From contig JAEYUW010000016.1 in NCBI GenBank assembly GCA_023432225.1, positions 62,001-126,000 on the forward strand: a DNA stretch of 64,000 bases, in the 5' to 3' direction. Both the position numbers and the translations under genes were made by a program. Positions 28,113 through 37,472 of this stretch are shown here, one piece after another; positions within the stretch are counted from its first letter, which is position 1; each line of letters opens with the position of its first letter. Origin of the DNA: Verrucomicrobiota bacterium (GTDB lineage Bacteria; Verrucomicrobiota; Verrucomicrobiia; Opitutales; Opitutaceae). The notes beneath the pieces were generated by a model, which was not told where the DNA came from, did no database searches, and was given only the letters and a program-made list of their open reading frames with translations.

Positions 28113-29153
28113 ATGGTCGACCGATGTGCCCCCGCTGCGCCGCAGCACTTCATCCTCGCGCTGCCGGATTTGCGGCTCGCGCGCGGCGGCGTCGTGCGCC
28201 GGCACCGGATCGCGGCGTGGTGGTGGAGTCGCCCGGGCGACACGCCGGCGGAGCCGCTCGCGGATGTTCCCACGGTGTTGCTCGTGCACGCGCTCACCGG
28301 CGGTGCGCAGGCCGGCGGCAAGGACGGTTGGTGGGAGCCGTTGATCGGTGCGGGCCGCGTGCTTGATCCCGCGAAGCATCGCATCGTCTGTTTCAACAAC
28401 CTCGGCTCGTTCTACGGCAGCAGCGCGCCGGGCATGCCTGGCTGGCCGAAATCGAAGAAGACGCAGCTCACCAGCGTCGATCTCGCGGGCGCCATTCTCC
28501 AAGGCCTCGACGCACTCGGCCTCAAACGCGTGCAACTCGCCGCCGGCGGTTCGCTCGGCGGCATGGTGGTGCTCGCGCTTGCGGCGCGCGATCCGAAGCG
28601 TTTCGCCGCGATCATGCCGATCGCCACCAGCGCCGCGGCGACCGCGTGGGTCGTCGGCTGGAATCACGTGGCGCGCGCCGCGCTGCGCGTCGATCCGGGT
28701 TACCCGCATCACGCCGCCCGCGGTCTCGAGGTCGCGCGCCAGATTGCGATGCTGACCTACCGGGCCGAGCCGGGACTCGCGCAAAAACAGACCGCGCGCA
28801 CCATCGGCAGCTATCTCGAGCATCACGGGAAAAAATTGCACGGCCGCTTCACCGCCCAGTGCTACGAGTCGCAACTCGACGCCATGGACCATCACGATCT
28901 GAGCGAGCCGCTGCCCGGCACGCGCGGCTCGGCCCTCGCTCGCATCAAGACGCCGGCGCTCGTGGTCGACGTGGATACCGACCAGCTCTTCACGCCTGCG
29001 CAATCGGAGGCCCTCGCGGCCGCCTTGCGCGCCAACGGCACCCGCGTCGAGCACGCCACGGTGCGCAGTCCTCACGGCCATGACGCTTTCCTCTTGGAAT
29101 GGGAGCAGCTGGCCAAACTCATTCGTCGCGCGCTCGCGCTCTCTCCGTCATGA
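28113..29153 (+). CDS. metX: homoserine O-acetyltransferase
   Basis: A 346-residue alpha/beta-hydrolase-fold acyltransferase that activates homoserine for methionine synthesis. Family blocks are VLLVHALTGGAQAGGKDGWWEPLIG, the nucleophile S147 in AAGGSLGGM, and the acid and histidine in VDVDTDQLFTP and SPHGHDAFLLE. The substrate may be acetyl- or succinyl-CoA; many proteins named MetX use either. ATG 28113 matches the family length; ATG 28023 would add 30 residues. Its stop overlaps the thrA start (ATGA at 29150), so the two are coupled. Confidence 0.92.
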   Translation: MVDRCAPAAPQHFILALPDLRLARGGVVRRHRIAAWWWSRPGDTPAEPLADVPTVLLVHALTGGAQAGGKDGWWEPLIGAGRVLDPAKHRIVCFNNLGSFYGSSAPGMPGWPKSKKTQLTSVDLAGAILQGLDALGLKRVQLAAGGSLGGMVVLALAARDPKRFAAIMPIATSAAATAWVVGWNHVARAALRVDPGYPHHAARGLEVARQIAMLTYRAEPGLAQKQTARTIGSYLEHHGKKLHGRFTAQCYESQLDAMDHHDLSEPLPGTRGSALARIKTPALVVDVDTDQLFTPAQSEALAAALRANGTRVEHATVRSPHGHDAFLLEWEQLAKLIRRALALSPS

Positions 29154-31633
29154 ACGCCCCTTGGCAGATCTATAAATTCGGCGGCTCCTCCGTCGGCACT
29201 CCCGGCCGTCTGCCGCGCGTGCTCGACCTGATCGCCGCCGCCCCGAAACCGGTCGCGGTGGTCGTTTCCGCTCCGGGCGACACGACGGATTGGCTCATCC
29301 TCGCGGCGCGCTCCGCCGCGGACGGCGAAATTGCCCAGGCTCGCGGCGAACTTGCCCGCGTGCGCGAACTCGCTGCCACCATCGCGCGCCCGGTGCTCAC
29401 GCCGCACGGCCTGCGCGCCTTCAAGGCGGATCTCGACGAAGTGCTCATGCCCGTCGAGCGCACGCTGTCCGGCATCGAACTCACGCGCGAATGCTCGCCC
29501 CGCTCCCTCGACGCCGTGATCAGCGCCGGCGAACGCATCTCCGTCGCCCTCGTGGCGCGCGCGCTCAGTGAACGCGATTGCCCGGCCAAAGCCGTCGACG
29601 CGCGCGAGTTTGTCGTCACCGACGCGACGTTCGGCAACGCCGCCGTCGACAAGGCGGCCACCGCGGAAAAATTTCACGCCCTGCTGCCGTCCTTCCAAGG
29701 CCTGACGCCAATCGTGACGGGTTTCATCGGCCGCACGCGCGATGGCCACACGACCACGCTCGGCCGCAACGGCTCCGACTACACGGCGACGTTGCTCGCG
29801 TCGCTCTTCAAGGCCGAAGCGGTGACGGTTTGGACCGACGTGCTCGGCGTCATGACCGCCGACCCGAATCTCGTGCGCGAGGCCTCGCCGGTCGACCGGC
29901 TCTCCTACGACGAGGCGCTGGAGCTGGCGTATTTCGGCACGCGCATGTTCCACTCGCGGACGATCATTCCGCTGCGCGAATGCGGCGCGGCGCTCGTTAT
30001 CCGCAGCACGACGCATCCCGACGCGCCCGGCACGCGCATCGACGCCACCGGCAATCCCGACCCGGCGCGCCCCACCTGCGTCACGAGCCTCGAGAATCTC
30101 TCGCTCATCGGCGTGCAGTCGCGCCGCACGGGCATCGGCCGGCCGGTCGTCAGTCGCGCCGTGGCCGCGCTCGACGCCGAAGGCGTGCGCGTGTGGCTTT
30201 GCACCGAGTCGACGCTCGGCCAGACGTTCACCGTTGTTGTGCCGATCGCCGACGAGGCGCGCGCCAAGGAAATTCTCGAACAGACGCTCGCGGCCGACCT
30301 GATGCGGGGTGATCTCACGCTCGGACCGGTGCTCTCGCCGGTGTCGCTCGTCACGCTGGTGGCCGAGTCGATGGGCCGCCGCCCGAATGTCGCGGGTCGC
30401 ATGCTGCACGCGATCGGCACCGTCGGCGTTTCCGTGCGCACGATGGCGCAAGGCGCCTCCGCGCGCAGCATCTCGGTCGTCGTCGACGCGAGTGACACCG
30501 CGCTGGCGGTGCGCACGGTGCACGCGACCTTCAATCTCGCGCACGCGGAGCTGAACGTGCTGCTGCTCGGCAAGGGCATCGTGGGCGGCAGCCTCTTGAA
30601 ACAGCTCGCGGCGCACGGCGATGCGCTCCGCTCGCAACACGACGTGAACGTCCGCCTCGTCGGTCTCGCCGGCAGCCAGGGCGGCATGTTTTCCGCCGTG
30701 GGCTATGCCCCGGGCGCCGCCGCGCGGACTTTGGCGGAAGTAAAGACGCGCCGCGCCGTCGCGGACCTGTTGCCCGAACTGGCGCGCCTGCCCAATCCCG
30801 TTCTCGTGGACTGTTCCGGCTCGGCGGGCATGGAGCAGCTCTACACCGCCGCGTTCAACCTCGGCATCAACGTCGTCTCGTCGAACAAGCAGCCGCTCGC
30901 CTTGCCGCGGGCGCAGAGCGAGGCCTTGCACGCCGCCGCGCGCCGGCATTTTCGCGCTTACCACTACGAGACGACCGTCGGCGCCGCCCTGCCGGTGATC
31001 GAGACGCTGAAAAACCTCGTGCGCACCGGCGACGTGGTCGTGCGCATCGAAGGCGCGTTCTCCGGCACGCTCGGCTTCCTCTGCGAACAGCTCACGCAAG
31101 GCGTCCCGCTTTCCGTTGCCGTGCGCAAGGCCAAGGACCTCGGCTACACGGAGCCGCATCCGCGCGACGACCTCTCCGGTCTCGATGTCGCCCGCAAGGC
31201 GCTGATCCTCGCGCGCGAACTCGGCCTGCAACTCGATCTGGCCGACGTGAAGCTCGAGCCGTTCGTGCCCGCGGAACACCTGCGCGAGGACGATCCGGAG
31301 AAGTTTCTCGCCAACCTCACGGCAGCCGACGCGGCCTTCGTGGCCCGCGTGGCGCAGTTGAAAGCCGAAGGGCGGCTGTTGCGCTACCTCGCGCGCATCG
31401 AACCCGGCGCCGATGGTGCCAAGGTCACCGTTGCCCCGATCGGCGTCGACGCCGCACATCCCGCGGCCGGCCTGCGCGGCGCGGAGGCGTTTGTGGCGTT
31501 TCATACGGAGCGCTACAGCCAGTATCCGCTCGTCGTGCGCGGCGCGGGTGCGGGCGGCGATGTCACCGCCTCTGGTGTGCTCTCCGACATCCTGCGTCTC
31601 GCGCAAAACCTACGCACCGGCCGGGCGAACTGA
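29150..31633 (+). CDS. thrA: bifunctional aspartokinase / homoserine dehydrogenase
   Basis: An 827-residue fusion. The kinase domain starts with the IYKFGGSSVGTPGRL motif. Regulatory ACT repeats lie around residues 310-460 (SLENLSLIGVQSRRTGIGRP). The dehydrogenase domain has the NAD(P)-binding loop VLLLGKGIVGGSLLKQL (about 475-490) and the catalytic region EGAFSGTLGFLCEQL with GYTEPHPRDDLSGLDVARK. It makes aspartyl phosphate and homoserine, the branch point to threonine and methionine. The overlap with metX directs homoserine toward methionine. The ACT repeats suggest feedback control by threonine. Confidence 0.95.
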   Translation: MNAPWQIYKFGGSSVGTPGRLPRVLDLIAAAPKPVAVVVSAPGDTTDWLILAARSAADGEIAQARGELARVRELAATIARPVLTPHGLRAFKADLDEVLMPVERTLSGIELTRECSPRSLDAVISAGERISVALVARALSERDCPAKAVDAREFVVTDATFGNAAVDKAATAEKFHALLPSFQGLTPIVTGFIGRTRDGHTTTLGRNGSDYTATLLASLFKAEAVTVWTDVLGVMTADPNLVREASPVDRLSYDEALELAYFGTRMFHSRTIIPLRECGAALVIRSTTHPDAPGTRIDATGNPDPARPTCVTSLENLSLIGVQSRRTGIGRPVVSRAVAALDAEGVRVWLCTESTLGQTFTVVVPIADEARAKEILEQTLAADLMRGDLTLGPVLSPVSLVTLVAESMGRRPNVAGRMLHAIGTVGVSVRTMAQGASARSISVVVDASDTALAVRTVHATFNLAHAELNVLLLGKGIVGGSLLKQLAAHGDALRSQHDVNVRLVGLAGSQGGMFSAVGYAPGAAARTLAEVKTRRAVADLLPELARLPNPVLVDCSGSAGMEQLYTAAFNLGINVVSSNKQPLALPRAQSEALHAAARRHFRAYHYETTVGAALPVIETLKNLVRTGDVVVRIEGAFSGTLGFLCEQLTQGVPLSVAVRKAKDLGYTEPHPRDDLSGLDVARKALILARELGLQLDLADVKLEPFVPAEHLREDDPEKFLANLTAADAAFVARVAQLKAEGRLLRYLARIEPGADGAKVTVAPIGVDAAHPAAGLRGAEAFVAFHTERYSQYPLVVRGAGAGGDVTASGVLSDILRLAQNLRTGRAN

Positions 31634-32133
31634 GGACCGAGGACGGAGAACTGAGCACAGCCAGCGGAGGATCGCAGGCCGGGCGAGTCGTCTCCGACGC
31701 GCCGCGAATGAGAGTGTTGCTCCCGCGCGCCTCGGCCGAAAAGGTCGTCGCGCTGTCCCGACGGCGACAAAACCGCGAACGCGACTGCGGGCCGGCCCTC
31801 GCTGGCACGGTTGGGACGCATCGCCGTGCGCCGCGAAGTCACTCCATGCCGCGAGTGGGTGTTTCACTTCACCACAGATTAACCGGATGCAGACGGATGG
31901 CGCGGATCACGCTTCGTGAGCGCTGCGACATCCGTTGAATCCGATTCAATCCGTGACATCCGTGGTAAAGAAAAACTCACGAGCGCGGCACAACGTGGTG
32001 TCCGAACTGCCAACCCCTCGCGCATCGTGCGCTCCCCGCGTTCCGCCTTGAGCCAGCGAAGCGTTTCTGGCTCCGTCACCGCCGGGCCACTCGCGGCGAG
32101 GTTTTCGCCGAATAGGCATGTTTCGTTGGAAAT
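31634..32133. other. repeat-rich intergenic region
   Basis: Five hundred bases without a credible gene. The first part begins with a purine-rich GGACCGAGGACGGAGAACTGAG stretch. The middle contains a long imperfect inverted repeat (31870-31967), described separately. No promoter is clear for the following lipoprotein gene. Confidence 0.5.
31870..31967. repeat. imperfect inverted repeat, ACCACAGAT / ATCCGTGGT type
   Basis: The left part starts ACCACAGATTAACCGGATG and the right part ends CAATCCGTGACATCCGTGGT, with further GGAT/ATCC complementarity between. It looks like a dispersed intergenic element rather than a gene part. Confidence 0.6.
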
Positions 32134-32580
32134 ATGAGAACGCTTGGATTTTTGATCGCTACAGTGCTCCTGTTCGCAGGCTGTCGAAATGGGGCCGTAA
32201 GCACTGTGAACGTTCGAGACGCGTTGATAGGGCATTGGGTTGGTGAAGTTCATGAACTTCCCGAGGTCGATTTTACCCGCTGGCATGTGCATCGGAGGGC
32301 GGATGGCACTTACACGATCGTCTTCAGGAATCATCTGCCGGACGGCAGCTTTTACGACTACAAGACTGCAGGAACATGGAGAGTGGACGGGGACTACTAT
32401 TGCACTTCGACTTTGTCCGAACAGACCGACAAAGCACCAGAGTGGTCGCCAACTCACTACGAAGACCGCTACAGAATTTTGTCTCTCTCAAGAGACAATT
32501 TCTCCTATCAGGACCTGAAATCCGGGATCGTTTTCTCCGTGAGACGCGTAGAAAGCAGTTACGCTCTGCCACCCCGCTAA
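32134..32580 (+). CDS. small lipoprotein of unknown function
   Basis: A 148-residue protein with a lipoprotein signal peptide, MRTLGFLIATVLLFAGC, with Cys17 as the lipidation site. The mature part looks like a small beta-rich domain (TWRVDGDYYCTSTLSEQ, YEDRYRILSLS). Its base composition is visibly less GC-rich than neighbouring genes, which hints at transfer. No family is recognised. Confidence 0.7.
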   Translation: MRTLGFLIATVLLFAGCRNGAVSTVNVRDALIGHWVGEVHELPEVDFTRWHVHRRADGTYTIVFRNHLPDGSFYDYKTAGTWRVDGDYYCTSTLSEQTDKAPEWSPTHYEDRYRILSLSRDNFSYQDLKSGIVFSVRRVESSYALPPR

Positions 32581-32633
32581 TCTACGCAGCCCTGCGTATG
32601 GCTCGCGCGGGCACGGCGCGCTAGACTGCGCGC

Positions 32634-32942
32634 ATGGACGACGAGCCGATCACGCTGATGCATACGCCGCCGTTGCGGCGCGTCGGAGTGCATGAGGGCG
32701 CAGGGCACGTCGTGGCTTTCGCGACGGCGTTTGTCGTGCTCGGGCGGGCGTTCGAGTCCGAAATCGCTTTCGCCGTGCCACCGGCGGCGGGAATTTTCTG
32801 GCTCGGCTGGTATGGCGCGTTGCGCGTCGCGCGCGTGCGCGATTGGTTCGGCCACTGGGACGCGGTGTCTTTCGGGTTCGTGGCCGGTTACGCGGTCGTG
32901 CTGGCGCTCGCGGCGCAGGCGGTCCTGCTGCGCTGGCTGTAA
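32634..32942 (+). CDS. small membrane protein of unknown function
   Basis: A 102-residue protein with three hydrophobic stretches (about 25-40, 46-65 and 78-100), starting MDDEPITLMHTPPLRR. No known family. It ends directly at a heptanucleotide tandem repeat. Confidence 0.6.
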   Translation: MDDEPITLMHTPPLRRVGVHEGAGHVVAFATAFVVLGRAFESEIAFAVPPAAGIFWLGWYGALRVARVRDWFGHWDAVSFGFVAGYAVVLALAAQAVLLRWL

Positions 32943-32977
32943 GAGCTGAGAGCTGAGAGCTGAGAGCTGAGAGCTGA
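32943..32977. repeat. tandem repeat, GAGCTGA x5
   Basis: Five perfect copies of the 7-mer GAGCTGA begin immediately after the preceding stop codon. A single-unit length change would not affect a reading frame here. Confidence 0.9.
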
Positions 32978-33137
32978 GAAATTTTCACTCGGCCAACAGA
33001 CGCGGAAATTTTTTGCAAAATTTTTCCACGCGAAATTCGCGAAAGAATTTTTTCTGCGTCAGCCGCGACATTTCGCAACCGATGGTTAGCGCGCGCAAAC
33101 GCACGCGCGTATAGTCTGCGGCTTTCCCCGCACGAAC

Positions 33138-35627
33138 ATGACTGCTGCAACTTTGTTGGCTCGTTTCTCCGCCCGTCACCATGCTACCGCGATCGCTCCG
33201 GCTGATCGCCGCGTCGTCAAACGCGATGGCACGACCTCACCGTGGGACCTCGCGAAGGTCACCCGGGCCGTCGCGCTCGCGTTTTTCGAAGTGAAGAGCG
33301 GCGGCACCGCCGAAAATCCTGCGCGCAACGACGTCGCGGCCCGCTACGGGCTCGACGCGGACACTTTCGCGCGCTGCACGGCGATCGCCGCCCGCGTCGG
33401 TCGCATGATCGAACTCGTTTACCGCCAGGGTCGTCACCCGACGATCGAGGAGGTGCAGGACACCGTCGAAAAGGCGATTGCGGCCGATGGCGAGTGGGAG
33501 GTCGCGCGCAGCTACATCATCTATCGCGCGAAAAAATCCGCGAACCGTCTCAACCACTATGCCGAAAACGGCCTGAGCGACTACATCGCCACCGCGAAAT
33601 ACGCCCGCTATCGCCGCGACCTCGGTCGCCGCGAGTCGTTTCCGGAAGCGGCGCGCCGCGTGATGTCGATGCATCTCGACCATTTCAAGGACCGGCTCAC
33701 CTCCCGACTGCCGGCTCCGGGCGAAGATTCGCCCGCGTTGCCCGGTGACCGCCGTTTCCTGGCCGAGTGGCTGGCGGGCGGCACGCTGCAGGACTCGATT
33801 CATCGTGCCTTCGGCGCGGTGGCGATGAAGCGCGTGCTTCCGTCCATGCGTTCGTTGCAGTTCGGCGGCGAGGCGATCCTCAAGAACCACGCCCGTCTCT
33901 TCAACTGCTCCTTCAGCCCGATCGATCGCGTCGAGTTCTTCCGCGAGTATTTCTTTCTGCTGCTCGCGGGGACGGGCTGCGGGTTCTCCGTGCAGAAGCA
34001 TCACGTCGAAATGCTCCCCACGCTGCCGGTGCGCGGTGAGGAAATGGAGCTGCCGGTCGAACACTACACTATCGAAGACACGATCGAAGGTTGGTCCGAC
34101 GCGCTGCATTTCCTCCTGCGCAGCCACTTCGAGCGGTTCAAGGCGGAGTTCAATTTCTCGAAAATCCGTCCGCGCGGCGCCGCCTTGGTGACCGCGGGTG
34201 GCAAGGCGCCGGGACATCTGCCGCTGAAAGGGGCGCTGAACGACGTCGATGCCGTCCTCACTTCCGCTTCCGGCCGCAAGCTGCGTCCGATCGAGGTCTA
34301 CGACATCTGCATGTTCACCGCCCGCGCGGTGCTCAGCGGCGGCATTCGCCGCTCGGCGACGATCTGCCTCTTCTCGCCCGACGACGAGGAGATGATGTCT
34401 GCGAAGACCGGCAACTGGTTCGAAAAACACCCGCAGCGCTCCGCCTCGAACAACTCGGCCGTGCTCCCGCGCCAGCAGAGCGACGACACGCTGTTCCGCC
34501 GCCTCTTCCAGGCGCAGAAGGAATTCGGCGAGCCTGGCTTCTATTTCGCCGATCATCCCGACTACGGCTGCAATCCCTGCTGCGAGATCGGCCTGCACCC
34601 GGTTATCAAGGGCGAGCTCGACGACGAAGTGGAGGTCGCGAAGCTCCGCGCGCTGGGCTACACCGGCTCAGTCGAGCCGGGCACGCGTCTCTCCGGCTGG
34701 CAGATGTGCAATCTCAGCACGATCAACGGCGCCGCGCTGCAGACGGTCGACGATTTCCTAGTCGCGTGCATCCACGCATCCGTGATCGGCACCCTCCAGG
34801 CCGCCTACACCGACATCCCGTATCTCGGGCCGGTGACGCGCTACCTCAACGAGCGCGATGCGCTCCTCGGCGTCTCGATCTGCGGGTTCATGGACAACCC
34901 GGAGATTCTCTTCAATCCCGAGGTGCTCGAGCGCGGTGCGCGCCTTTGCCGCGCCGCGAACCAGATCGTGGCAAAAGCGATCGGCATCCGTCCGGCGGCG
35001 CGCGTCACCTGTGTGAAACCGGAAGGCACCGCGTCGCTCCTGCTCGGCGCTGCGTCGGGCATCCACCCGCACCACGCGCGGCACTACTTCCGCCGCGTGC
35101 AGGCGAACCGCAAGGATCCGATCTATCGGTATTTCCATGACATCAATCCGCACATGACCGAGTCGTCGGTTTATCGTCCGGAGACGGATGACGTGATCAC
35201 GTTCGCGGTCGAGGCCCCGGCGCACGCCATCTTGCGGGATGAAATTGGTGCCGTGGACTTCCTGCACTTCGTTCAGCTCGTGCAGCAATACTGGGTGCTC
35301 AACGGTGAGGCGCCGCTCTCGCGCTCACCCGGTTTGCACCACAACGTCTCGAACACCTGCACGGTGAAAAACGAGGAATGGAACGCGGTGTGCGACTTCA
35401 TCTGGAAGCATCGCGAGCACTTCACGGGCGTCTCGCTGCTCGGCCACGACGGCGACAAGCGTTACCCGCAGGCGCCGCGCGAAGCGGTGACGACGGAGGA
35501 CGATGTCGCGAAGTGGAACCGCCTCCGCTACAACCCGGTGAACTACACCGAGCTGATCGAGCACACCGACGAGACGAAGCTCAAGGAAGTCGTCGCGTGC
35601 GCCGGTGGCGCGTGCGAGCTGACGTAA
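33138..35627 (+). CDS. nrdJ: adenosylcobalamin-dependent (class II) ribonucleotide reductase
   Basis: An 829-residue enzyme that makes deoxyribonucleotides without oxygen. An N-terminal ATP-cone (about 24-120, starting VVKRDGTTSPWDLAKVTRAV) should give allosteric activity control. The catalytic barrel has FNCSFSPIDRV, LLLAGTGCGFSVQ, NPCCEIGL (the thiyl-radical cysteine region) and MCNLSTING. The C-terminus ends ACAGGACELT with the reducible cysteine pair. No small-subunit gene is adjacent, which fits class II. Independence from oxygen suits a bacterium that respires nitrogen oxides. Confidence 0.9.
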   Translation: MTAATLLARFSARHHATAIAPADRRVVKRDGTTSPWDLAKVTRAVALAFFEVKSGGTAENPARNDVAARYGLDADTFARCTAIAARVGRMIELVYRQGRHPTIEEVQDTVEKAIAADGEWEVARSYIIYRAKKSANRLNHYAENGLSDYIATAKYARYRRDLGRRESFPEAARRVMSMHLDHFKDRLTSRLPAPGEDSPALPGDRRFLAEWLAGGTLQDSIHRAFGAVAMKRVLPSMRSLQFGGEAILKNHARLFNCSFSPIDRVEFFREYFFLLLAGTGCGFSVQKHHVEMLPTLPVRGEEMELPVEHYTIEDTIEGWSDALHFLLRSHFERFKAEFNFSKIRPRGAALVTAGGKAPGHLPLKGALNDVDAVLTSASGRKLRPIEVYDICMFTARAVLSGGIRRSATICLFSPDDEEMMSAKTGNWFEKHPQRSASNNSAVLPRQQSDDTLFRRLFQAQKEFGEPGFYFADHPDYGCNPCCEIGLHPVIKGELDDEVEVAKLRALGYTGSVEPGTRLSGWQMCNLSTINGAALQTVDDFLVACIHASVIGTLQAAYTDIPYLGPVTRYLNERDALLGVSICGFMDNPEILFNPEVLERGARLCRAANQIVAKAIGIRPAARVTCVKPEGTASLLLGAASGIHPHHARHYFRRVQANRKDPIYRYFHDINPHMTESSVYRPETDDVITFAVEAPAHAILRDEIGAVDFLHFVQLVQQYWVLNGEAPLSRSPGLHHNVSNTCTVKNEEWNAVCDFIWKHREHFTGVSLLGHDGDKRYPQAPREAVTTEDDVAKWNRLRYNPVNYTELIEHTDETKLKEVVACAGGACELT

Positions 35628-35643
35628 TCGAACCGCCAAAGTA

Positions 35644-35663
35644 GGGCCGGCTTCAGCCGGCCC
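35644..35663. repeat. GGGCCGGCT palindrome
   Basis: A 20-nt palindrome with 9-bp arms (GGGCCGGCT) just after nrdJ, preceded by GTA. It is a single member of the GGGCCGG family found as pairs elsewhere in the window. Confidence 0.75.
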
Positions 35664-35709
35664 CGCCGCGGTCGGTAGCGCTGGTCTCCGACCGGCGAAA
35701 ACCGTTTTC

Positions 35710-35786
35710 AAAGTAGCGGGAGCTTCCAGCTCCCGCTTGCGGCGGTGCCCAACCCAAACCCTGGAGCTGGAAGCTCCCGCTACTTT
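35710..35786. repeat. 24-bp perfect inverted repeat between nrdJ and the Crp/Fnr gene
   Basis: The left arm begins AAAGTAGCGGGAGCTTCC and the right arm is its exact 24-nt inverse ending at 35786. Each arm itself contains the palindrome GGAGCTTCCAGCTCC. It lies between convergent genes and ends TTTCTC, so it could act as a terminator as well as being a repeat element. Confidence 0.8.
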
Positions 35787-35787
35787 C

Positions 35788-36510
35788 TCACTGCTCGCCG
35801 AGGTTGTGCCGCAGCATCGCGGCAAGCTTCGCGGCATTGTGCACCGCAATGCTCTTGGCTTCCACCGTGATCAGCTGCTGGTCACGCAGGCGCGCCAGCG
35901 TGCGCGAAAGCGTTTCGCTGCTCGTGCCGAGTTCGGCGGCGAGCACGCGCTTGGTGCCGCGCAGATGAATGACTCCGTCCTTCGCGTCGCGCGCGTGCTT
36001 CACGAGCCAGTTGAGCAGGCGCGTCTCGACGTCCTTGAGCGTAAGATCATCAAGCATGCCCACGAGCACGCGCAGGTGGACGCTCATCGAGCCGAGCATG
36101 CGCAGCGCGAGATCGGGCCGCCGACCAATCAGCTCGAGCAACGGCGCTTTCGGAATGAGTAACACCGTGCTGGGCTCGACCGCGCGCGCGTTTGCGGGAT
36201 AGCCGGTGGGTGAGGCGAGCGAGGCCTCCGCCATCGACTCGCCCGGCCGGAAAACATGGATCACCTGCTCCTTGCCGGCGGCGTTCACGCGGTGGACGTT
36301 CAGCGCGCCACTTTGCACGAGGTAGCAACCGCGCGACGGTTCACCTTCGTGGAACAGATAATCGTCCTTCGCGAGCGTCACCGTCTGAGTGAAGCTCGCG
36401 ATCGTCGTGAGATCCTCGGCCGAGAGCCCGCTGAAAAGCTGTGCACAACGCAGCGTGCCGATGAGCCCGGTGAGCTTCAGGTCGGCGGGACGAGGAGACG
36501 TGGTTGGCAT
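35788..36510 (-). CDS. Crp/Fnr-family regulator (Dnr/Nnr-like)
   Basis: A 240-residue transcription factor. The N-terminal cyclic-nucleotide-binding fold has DYLFHEGEPSRGCYLVQSGAL and FRPGESMAEASL, a long dimerisation helix follows, and a winged helix-turn-helix is at about 185-215 (RVLAAELGTSSETLSRTLARL). The N-terminal cysteine cluster of oxygen-sensing Fnr is absent, as in Dnr/NnrR proteins that sense NO. The recognition helix with Ser-Glu-x-x-Ser-Arg fits TTGAT-N4-ATCAA boxes, five of which precede units of the adjacent nitrogen cluster. That it controls them is an inference. Confidence 0.85.
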   Translation of the reverse strand: MPTTSPRPADLKLTGLIGTLRCAQLFSGLSAEDLTTIASFTQTVTLAKDDYLFHEGEPSRGCYLVQSGALNVHRVNAAGKEQVIHVFRPGESMAEASLASPTGYPANARAVEPSTVLLIPKAPLLELIGRRPDLALRMLGSMSVHLRVLVGMLDDLTLKDVETRLLNWLVKHARDAKDGVIHLRGTKRVLAAELGTSSETLSRTLARLRDQQLITVEAKSIAVHNAAKLAAMLRHNLGEQ

Positions 36511-36618
36511 CCGCGGCAGAACTTGGGTGGAGATTGGCGCGTGGGCAACTCGTTTGAGCTGACGGTCTGATCTCGCGGTTGATTCGCGCCACTCTCACTG
36601 CCGCGGCGCGCCAACGAC

Positions 36619-36648
36619 GAGTTGCGCGCAAGCGCGCCACCTACCTCG
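36619..36648. repeat. GAGTTGCGCGC element, copy 1
   Basis: A 30-nt sequence starting GAGTTGCGCGCAAGCGCG and ending CTACCTCG, nearly identical to 46262-46291. It contains the short palindrome GCGCGC-N-AGCGCGC. Confidence 0.6.
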
Positions 36649-36730
36649 ACCACGCGCCTGCGGCGGATACCGCGCATCTCGTCACACACACGGCTTGACG
36701 CGCCGTGTCGCGCAGTGGCTCATTGACCGA

Positions 36731-37384
36731 ATGCGAGGAGAAGAATTGCTGGCCACTTTGCGGGAGGAGGCGCGCACCGGACGTCCGGTGGCGGCGGTGA
36801 TGCGTCATGCGGCGCGGCATCCCATCGCCGACCCGCAACGGCCGGAGCTCGCCGAATTGACGACCGACGGTTGTGCGGCCGCGGAGGCTTTTGGTGCTCA
36901 GCTCGGGAATTTTTCACGCGTGCGCTTGTTTCATAGTCCGGTGAAACGTTGCTGGCAGACCGCCGAGTGCATTGCGCGCGGTGCGGCGAGTGCCGGCACG
37001 CGGACGGAATTCGTCGGAGCCCACGCTGCTCTCGGGATCGACTACATTCGCGATCTGGCGGAAGCCGGCCGGCTCACGGTGCAGCACGGAGAGCATTTCG
37101 TGCGTCTCTGGTTCGATAACCAGGTGCCGCCGTCGGTGATCGACCCCGCGCCGGCTTTGGCGGCGATGAAGCTCGATTTTGTCCGTCGTCAGCTCGCAGC
37201 CGCGGAACCAGGCACGCTCGATCTGCACGTCTCGCACGACTGGAACATCATCATTCTCCGCGAGCACCTCGTCGGCGTGCGGCACGAAGAGGCCGGTTGG
37301 CTGACGTTTCTCGACGGCGTGGCATTCCGTCCGTCGGAACGTGGCGTGCGCGCAGTCTATCGCGAGCACGCGCGAGAGATTTGA
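36731..37384 (+). CDS. histidine phosphatase superfamily protein
   Basis: A 217-residue phosphatase of the phosphoglycerate-mutase-like clan. The phospho-accepting histidine is in AAVMRHAARHP (about residues 21-31) and the second catalytic histidine in LHVSHDWNIIIL. ATG 36731 is chosen; the frame is open to a TTG at 36695. The substrate cannot be told. It is convergent with the cupin gene across a paired palindromic repeat. Confidence 0.75.
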   Translation: MRGEELLATLREEARTGRPVAAVMRHAARHPIADPQRPELAELTTDGCAAAEAFGAQLGNFSRVRLFHSPVKRCWQTAECIARGAASAGTRTEFVGAHAALGIDYIRDLAEAGRLTVQHGEHFVRLWFDNQVPPSVIDPAPALAAMKLDFVRRQLAAAEPGTLDLHVSHDWNIIILREHLVGVRHEEAGWLTFLDGVAFRPSERGVRAVYREHAREI

Positions 37385-37387
37385 GTA

Positions 37388-37472
37388 GGGCCGGTCTCTG
37401 ACCGGCCCAGGAACTGAATCACATGCTCAACTGGCGATCGGGACACGATCCGGGCCAGTCGCAGACTGGCCC
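37388..37472. repeat. paired GGGCCGG palindromes
   Basis: Two 21-nt palindromes, GGGCCGGTC-N3-GACCGGCCC at 37388-37408 and GGGCCAGTC-N3-GACTGGCCC at 37452-37472, bracketed by TAGGG and CCCTA in opposite orientation. They form one inverted-pair unit between convergent genes. Confidence 0.8.

Noticed and set aside
29072..31606. 844-codon open frame on the minus strand
   Set aside because: It mirrors thrA; long antisense frames are expected in GC-rich genes, and its product is low in complexity (rich in Arg, Glu, Asp, Ala).
32943..32977. CRISPR-like array
   Set aside because: The repeat unit is 7 bp without spacers; it is a simple tandem repeat.
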